A stretch of DNA of 64,000 nucleotides from Allolobophora icterica. Taxonomy: Eukaryota; Annelida; Clitellata; Crassiclitellata; Lumbricidae. The notes beneath the pieces were generated by a model, which was not told the origin of the DNA, did no database searches, and saw only the letters and a program-made list of their open reading frames with translations. The DNA lies in the NCBI GenBank assembly GCA_963556255.1, contig OY744616.1:13733272-13797271 (forward strand), read 5' to 3'. This document shows positions 58,401-64,000 of the stretch, in pieces. Each line of letters opens with the position of its first letter. Within the stretch, counting starts at the first letter, position 1. A program made the position numbers and the translations under genes.

Positions 58401-61116
58401 AGAATGTGCAGACGCAAGATAGTGCTTATTAGTGTATGCTGAAACCCAATTACAGTGATAATTTTGGCAGCCAGAGCAATATAACAATTCTACAATTGAA
58501 TTAAATGTTATAGCCATACTCCCAACCTCATCGTATCATGATTCTTGTTTTCTAATGCACATGATATAAGGGAGTTAGTGTGTAGTTGCTTTATGAGCAT
58601 GTTTAATTCTACTAACATTTAACATTACCATGCTAAAGCTGCTCAATCCAGTGCATTTAGCTTCCATACCATGTTTCTTTGTTACAAAGGAAAACTAGTC
58701 ATATCTGTGCATTTTCACCAAATGGCACACCTCTGTAGAGTTCCCTACCTCCAGCATTAAACAACCCTTCATCTCTTCTCTCTTTTCACAACTGTCTCAA
58801 CTTTCCTTTTCCAGCTATCCAAAATTGAGGTGATTTAATTAAATGGCCAAATACAAATGCCCAATTAACGATAAAGATACTAATAATAAAACTAAATAAA
58901 AACTGAACTCTTACAGTTGGCTTACTGGTACCAGTGGCTGACTGCTGAGACAGAGATGATGATGCACAGGGAACCAGCTTCAGTGGCAGGCAGCTTACTC
59001 TCTCGTTATTCTTTGTAAGATCTATCACATCATCAAGGTCCTCCTGGCACTCGACCTCTCGAATAAACTAAAAGCATCAAACAATGAAAAGCATGTACAC
59101 AGTGAGGCGTGGTGGCTCAGTGGTAAGTTCGGCGCCTTGTGACCGAAGGGTTGCAGGTTCGAATCCCACTCTAGCCGCTGCGTACGGACCTTGGGCAAGT
59201 CCTTCACTCGCAATTGCTCATGGCGCTTCGGCATGAAAATTCCGGCACAGTATCAAATGCTGTAGTCGGGAGCGCCTCTGAGTAGTAGTTGACTTCGAGA
59301 TGTGCCATAGAAATATCCGGAATAAATAAATAAATAGAATTCCATGCAGCATCCAACTCCACCCTTTAGTATCACTGGCAACATCACCTGGTGTGCCTTC
59401 AAGACTTAAATAAATATCCAGATAACAAACTCACATCAACCAAGACCCAACATCAACATCACCTAACATCAACCTAGCAACATCCCTTGGTGACGTATCT
59501 ATAGCAACGTAATTTCAAACATCTTCATGAGTCAAGGTGCGTTTTATCTTTTTTGCCAATTCATGCCTCAATAAATTTCTCCATTTATTTCTGCCAAGTG
59601 GACTAATCATCCTGTTAACTTGTCTACTTATAAACCTTTCATCACTTCAACCAGTTTCAATCCCATTGTATTTTAAGCAAGCTGCTGTGAAGCCCAATGC
59701 GCTATGAATAGGTGCTGTGTTGGATTGTGACTACTCATCTACCAAACGATTTGTAGTGTCTCCCAACTGAATGGCCACAATGCTGAGAACTAATGCTCAC
59801 AGACGGCATCTGGGTAGAGAGCATGTTCCATGCCCTAGCCTAGCTTATGCTAAAACTCATTTGAAAAGGTCAAATGTTACCTGTCCTTCTGCAGCTGAAT
59901 ATTCTATTGTGAATAGTGAACCACAAAGCTGATGCAATTTGTCGATGAGCTGTTGGTATTTAACTGGCTGCGGAAGGAGAATGACCCTATACAAATCACA
60001 ACATATGCAAAAACAATACAAATGCAAACACAATCAATAACCCATTCACCTTTAATTAAACAATCAGGCCTGAAGTTCAATAAACTTCTTCAAAGTCTGA
60101 AGTTACATATAATCTATAAAAAGAATGACCAATGACCAGCCACCCCATTACATCACTGTTTATGTAATAATTATAATTAACAATATTAGTTTTAAACTTT
60201 AAAGTAAGTTTTATTAAGGAGAATAAACAATCATCAATCTTGTCAAGTTGACTAAAAATGCTCAAAATATTTAACACATTTGTTTCAGACAATTTTGTTT
60301 ATCAAGAATTAATAAATAGTACTTAATGAATGAATAAATAAATTAAATCACCTTTTCTGTCCTTCATATTCAAATTTAATCTTCAGCTCTACCTGAAATC
60401 AAATAAAAATGTTAACAGCAAACCACAAAATGAAAAAGTTTATTTCTTATTAAACACATTCGAATAAACTCAACCAGACTAACAAACCACAGCTGAGTAA
60501 CTTGAACCAGCGATATCAACCAAAAGCTAAACCTATAAAAGCAGAAATAAGAGGCACATAGGAATGAAATATGATATTTATTTCAGCACGAGTCACAGCA
60601 AGTCGAGAAATTGTTTCAAGTTACTGCAATTGTCAAAATCTGTGAAGCAGTTTAGCTCACGAACAGTTCCTAAAAAGTAGATTCTAGGCTTGCCATGGTT
60701 TGAGCAACCTAATAATTTTCATCAATTAACTCTAAACATTATACTGGTCAATACTGAATAAATAGGCATACTGAAGTATTATAATGTGGATGGCCTTAGC
60801 CATAGTGTGCAAGCCTTGACGCATAATGATCATAGGAAAGGAACCCTCTGATCAGAAGTGGTATAAAGAACTTGGAAAATTTGTTTTGGTATGATAGCCT
60901 TTGTCATCAGACATCCAAACTTGGCATGGACATAAAATCAAAATGTGAGGTAAATACCAGTTCCTGTGATTTGTCCGGCCAATGCTCCCTCCCCACTCAT
61001 TTTTTTTAGATACAAACAATAAATCATGTGGCAAATAAAATCAAATTAAAATATTTCACTGATATGAACAAACATGCTGCTTTTAATAATGTAAAATTTA
61101 CCTCTTTGCTAAACAT
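52404..61116 (-). CDS. MAP3K2/3: MAP3K2/3-type MEKK kinase (complete, 12 exons)
   Basis: Exons, 5' to 3' on the minus strand: 61116-61102, 60392-60352, 59986-59881, 59067-58915, 58240-58035, 56952-56747, 56367-56056, 55186-55038, 54638-54513, 54032-53903, 53539-53368, 52641-52404; 1854 nt, 617 aa, equal in length to human MAP3K2/3. A PB1 domain (about 6-90: [35 protein letters not shown]) would pair with the MAP2K5 PB1. The kinase domain spans about 352-615: GRGAFGQV loop, Lys383 (AVK), catalytic HRDIKCAN with Asp479, DFG at 497-499 and GTPYFMAPE at 517-525. It ends [13 protein letters not shown]. The start ATG has an in-frame TAA two codons upstream. The N-terminus before PB1 is only five residues, against about 40 in vertebrate MAP3K3. 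Vertebrate MAP3K2 and MAP3K3 are probably co-orthologues. Role: it activates MAP2Ks of the ERK5, JNK and p38 pathways. Confidence 0.94.
54198..54272. mobile_element. Short palindromic MITE, CTTTAACGACGAG family
   Basis: The element runs TTAACCCTTTAACAAGGAG...ACTCATCGTTAAAATGTTAA. Its inner block GAGGGATTAGTTTTCCATAT matches the copy at 21242. It lies in a MAP3K2/3 intron. Confidence 0.7.
55430..55560 (+). mobile_element. tRNA-like SINE head
   Basis: AGTGAAGTGGTTAATATACTCG (A-box region) and GAGCTCAAATCCC (B-box-like) have tRNA-promoter spacing. GTGTTTCCTAGAAAAACTTAG follows. A relative with GTGTTTCCTAGAAATTAG and GGTTCAAATCCCC lies at about 33190-33300. Confidence 0.5.
59102..59336 (+). mobile_element. 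Full-length CORE-like SINE (plus orientation)
   Basis: The head has GTGGCTCAGTGGTAAG and GGTTCGAATCCCACTC, followed by GGACCTTGGGCAAGTCCTTC. The tail has GAGCGCCTCTGAGTAGTAG and ends CCGGAATAAATAAATAAAT. It lies in the MAP3K2/3 intron just upstream of the exon 59067-58915. Confidence 0.92.
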
Positions 61117-62422
61117 CTTTTAAGGAAATGAAAACGTCTGGGTTGAGCATCCTGCAGTGCACAAAGTTATTTTTAATATAACAAAGGATTGTAATTTAAA
61201 TGTAAGACAAATGCATTGTAGTCCAACATATTTTACACATAGGCCTACAGCAATGACAAACACATAAAGCACACCTTGTAACTAGCATATTTTCAGTTTC
61301 CACCTTAACATATTTGATACACATGTTCCAAAGCGTAGGGCAGTTTGGTTGCGGTTCTAACTTCTAACTGCAGCCAGAAAATAAATTTGCTATTTAGTGG
61401 TTAAAGCGTTGAGAAGTTTGTTGCTTGAGACAACGGGTTCGGCAATTTTTGTCACCAAATTATTCAAAACCTTGTATTCAAAACCTGGGACTAACATTTG
61501 CAAATGTTAGTCCCAGTCAAAACGTAACTTAATTACTAAGAATTTGACCCGTATTGGACTACATTGCATTAAGCGGTGAAAAAGCACTTTTTAAACCACA
61601 TCACTTCCAAGACAGTATTTTAAAGTCATGAATCATATCAATAAAAAAAACAATAACATCATTTCATAATATTTCAAAATTAAAAAATCAACAAAAAACG
61701 AAAACGCGTTCAAGCCGGATGTAAGTCTACCGAACTACTTGAGAAGATTATCCCTTTGTAGCGGTATCGATTATTATATCGAACAATTACGACTTTGCCT
61801 AACACTACGAATAAACTTATCGATGAATAAAATTTACAACGTTATAATTATTACATGACACTTACTCTACACGTTGGCTTAAAAACGCCTCGCAAGATCA
61901 CGGATCGCTGCAAAATGTAAGCAAGGAATCTATTATATCGAGGAATGAAAATTTGGTGCAAATTTGTATATCCGGTATGCTTCGCCCCGCTTCAGATTTA
62001 TACGCAACATTAAATTTGATCTTTTAGTCCCCACAGGCAATTTTTACTCCGCGAATATAATTATTTGTCTACTTTTTTATTTCATAAAATTAATATATTA
62101 AACTGCAATGCATTTGTTGTGTAACTACGACGCGATATTTCCTGTCCGCTAGAGGGCTGCGCTCAAGCCAGAGCCATCTATACGGAATCACTGTGACGGA
62201 ATAGTCCTACAGTAGCTCTGGCGTAAACTAATCACACGACGTTAAACAAGGACTTTCCCATCCGATGATCATTGGTAGTCAGTGTCCGATTTGCCGGGGG
62301 GCAGAGGGGTTGGACCCCCTGCTTCTTGTTTTGACCCCCATGCTTCTAGTCTTTGGCCGACCCCCGGGGGGTCGGGCTGACCCCCTCAAATTCGTTAGAC
62401 ACAGTCCAAAACACTCCAATAT
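61117..62422. other. 5' flank of MAP3K2/3
   Basis: No gene was seen. It contains a perfect 32-bp palindrome at 61485-61516, and a GC-richer stretch with CGCTAGAGGGCTGCGCTC near 62148, which may be the promoter. From about 62279 to 62407 a G/C-run segment is bounded by CAGTGTCCGATTTG and AATTCGTTAGACACAG, possibly a small hAT-like element. Confidence 0.45.
61485..61516. repeat. Perfect 32-bp palindrome upstream of MAP3K2/3
   Basis: The arm CTGGGACTAACATTTG is followed directly by its exact reverse complement. There is no spacer or mismatch. The centre reads ATTTGCAAAT. Confidence 0.9.
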
Positions 62423-63127
62423 GGCTAGCTCGAAGGAAATTATAGAGCCCTGTTATCTTGAAGGAAAAAACAAAATACATAAGTAATGGCATTACTTCCA
62501 GTGTAACTTACTGTGGTTTGTCAGTGAGCTCGTCAATAAACCTGAATATTATTATTACGTGGTAGGCCTAATGGAACTGCAGTCTTTCCATGCTCCCATG
62601 TGCGTACACATACAGTAGGGCCTGTGTTTAATCTTCGTTTAAAAGCGGTTCTTCATCATAATATCTGTCTGGGCTATCCGAAAAAGATAAGCGATCCATT
62701 ATCTCAAAAGGCCGGATAATTTACCGTAGACCGTCAGTCATCAGTTTCTATTTAGGCTTTATAGAAATTTTCAGGTTACGAATCATAGGTCAAGGCTGTC
62801 CGAGTAATTTACGTCCAGGTAACCTGAGGTAAGCGTCGCGATAGTAACAATGAAGTAGGGCCTACAGAATTCTTAAGTGACCTCGAGCACACACTGACAG
62901 CTTAAAGCTTACACTTAGTAAAACAAGTTTCGACCTCAGTGAGTTTCGGATTTTGACTTGGTAAGGCCCCTTGTTAATAAATTACACCAGAGGGTCTCAC
63001 AAAACTTGAAAACATATATAATGCCTTTCAATTATTTTATAGCAAGGCATTTAAAGTGAAAAATTTACCGTATGCATTTACTCAGGCAAGATGGAAATTG
63101 CTACACAAGCCATTTAAAACGGTTCTA

Positions 63128-63182
<55 letters not shown>

Positions 63183-64000
63183 CGTGTGTGTGCAGTATAC
63201 ATACAAATTTTTAAAGTCCCCAAAATTCTGAATTTTGCGAGGCCCTGTGGATTGAGGTCCTACTAAAGCTAAATTCGGCACTGGTCAGAGTCAACATTAC
63301 AAATGACTTGCGGTGATATACTACATGTAGACAGGTCTTCGGTGTCATGATTTTTTCTGAGGTCAGCCATCTATACATGACCATCTTTCAGTTAATATAG
63401 TAAAGAGGTCGGCCAATGTAGACCTACTCCATGTTTGCCACAATTATTGTGCCACAGACAACATATTGCAGAAGACAAACTTTTCACACAACAGCATTCA
63501 GTAGTTGTATGAATAGCAAATACAGACTCCTAACACGAAGTAAAATATTATATCGGAAAGCAAACATTAGCTCTCATTATTTTGTGTGTTCTGCATTAAA
63601 TCTTACACCCGGTCGTCATAATGTTTGAATGTTGTTTTATTCCCAAGTAAGCGAGTTCAATGCCTCAGCTCATACACATCATTTGCAGAATTCGATATAA
63701 TAAAAATGCAAAGCATATGTACTGTTGTCAAGTGCAAATTGTTATGCACTTCATTAGAAACATTTTGAACACACTACAGGTCTGTAGTCCTACACATACA
63801 TGTATAGGACTACTTGTTGCTCTTCATATGTTCCCTTATGTTCTGTGATATACCTGTAAGATCTGGAAAAATTTGTCTCCCATGGGTTTCAGTTGATCAA
63901 AATTATGCAGATACATGAATCCTTGTATGTAATCAATCGACTAAATCATGCTTGTTCAGACGTGTTGTCTTTCATCTCTTCTTTTAGCCTTGCCTTCATG
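62423..64000 (+). repeat. Large direct repeat, copy B (runs off the window end)
   Basis: It is collinear with 50547-51679, with an extra ~350 bp at about 62937-63285 that carries a (TA)n(TG)n microsatellite (63130-63190). It also has small differences near 63705. The match is still running at base 64000. Confidence 0.9.

Noticed and set aside
59102..59180. tRNA gene at the SINE heads (here, 3160-3231, 23050-23118, 55430-55490)
   Set aside because: A and B boxes are present, but acceptor stems do not pair and SINE bodies follow. None is called a tRNA gene.
62937..63300. hAT-like insertion in repeat copy B (CAGTG...CACTG ends)
   Set aside because: The ends CAGTGAGTTTCGG and CCGAATTT...CACTG are suggestive, but no 8-bp duplication fits at the junctions. 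It is recorded only as extra sequence.

Overview
The window is animal nuclear DNA. It holds four intron-rich protein genes, tRNA-derived SINEs, several families of small DNA transposons and decayed non-LTR retrotransposon pieces. The families of the three clear genes (EFHC1, LARP4, MAP3K2/3), the CORE-like SINE and the dense TAGGCCTA motif suggest a marine invertebrate. A deuterostome such as an echinoderm is my best guess, but it is inferred and no species marker was seen.

Layout. (1) 80-9656, minus strand: a complete 12-exon EFHC1 (659 codons, three DM10 domains and a C-terminal EF-hand), an axonemal doublet-microtubule protein. An RFX X-box-like site lies about 90 bp upstream of its ATG. 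(2) 9657-13058: a divergent intergenic region with a LINE 3' fragment and a four-unit, ~37-bp-spaced CCAAT-box array. (3) 13059-24453, plus strand: a complete 15-coding-exon LARP4 (866 aa; PAM2-like motif, La motif, RRM, RGG tail), an mRNA-binding and poly(A)-protecting protein. (4) 24454-39116: 14.7 kb with no recognisable gene. Its first kilobases are probably LARP4 3' UTR; the rest holds a minisatellite, SINEs, LINE pieces and nested hAT-type MITEs with intact 8-bp target duplications. (5) 39117-50233, plus strand: a predicted tandem-SH2 gene. Its SH2 pair resembles the N-SH2/C-SH2 unit of SHP1/SHP2 phosphatases, but no phosphatase domain follows. A candidate last exon encodes a short tail with two YxN sites. 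Its introns carry about 25 copies of the palindrome TAGGCCTA and two copies of a transposon with 10-bp target duplications. (6) 52404-61116, minus strand: a complete 12-exon MAP3K2/3 (617 aa; PB1 plus kinase). It lies between two direct copies of a >1.1 kb repeat (50547-51679 and 62423-64000).

The genes form no operon. Their nearest shared feature is the head-to-head EFHC1/LARP4 arrangement. The SH2 protein and MAP3K2/3 are both signalling proteins, but adjacency alone does not show that they work together. All exon joins were made by hand from GT-AG (one GC-AG) sites, reading phase and family resemblance. The four summed CDS lengths are exact multiples of three.
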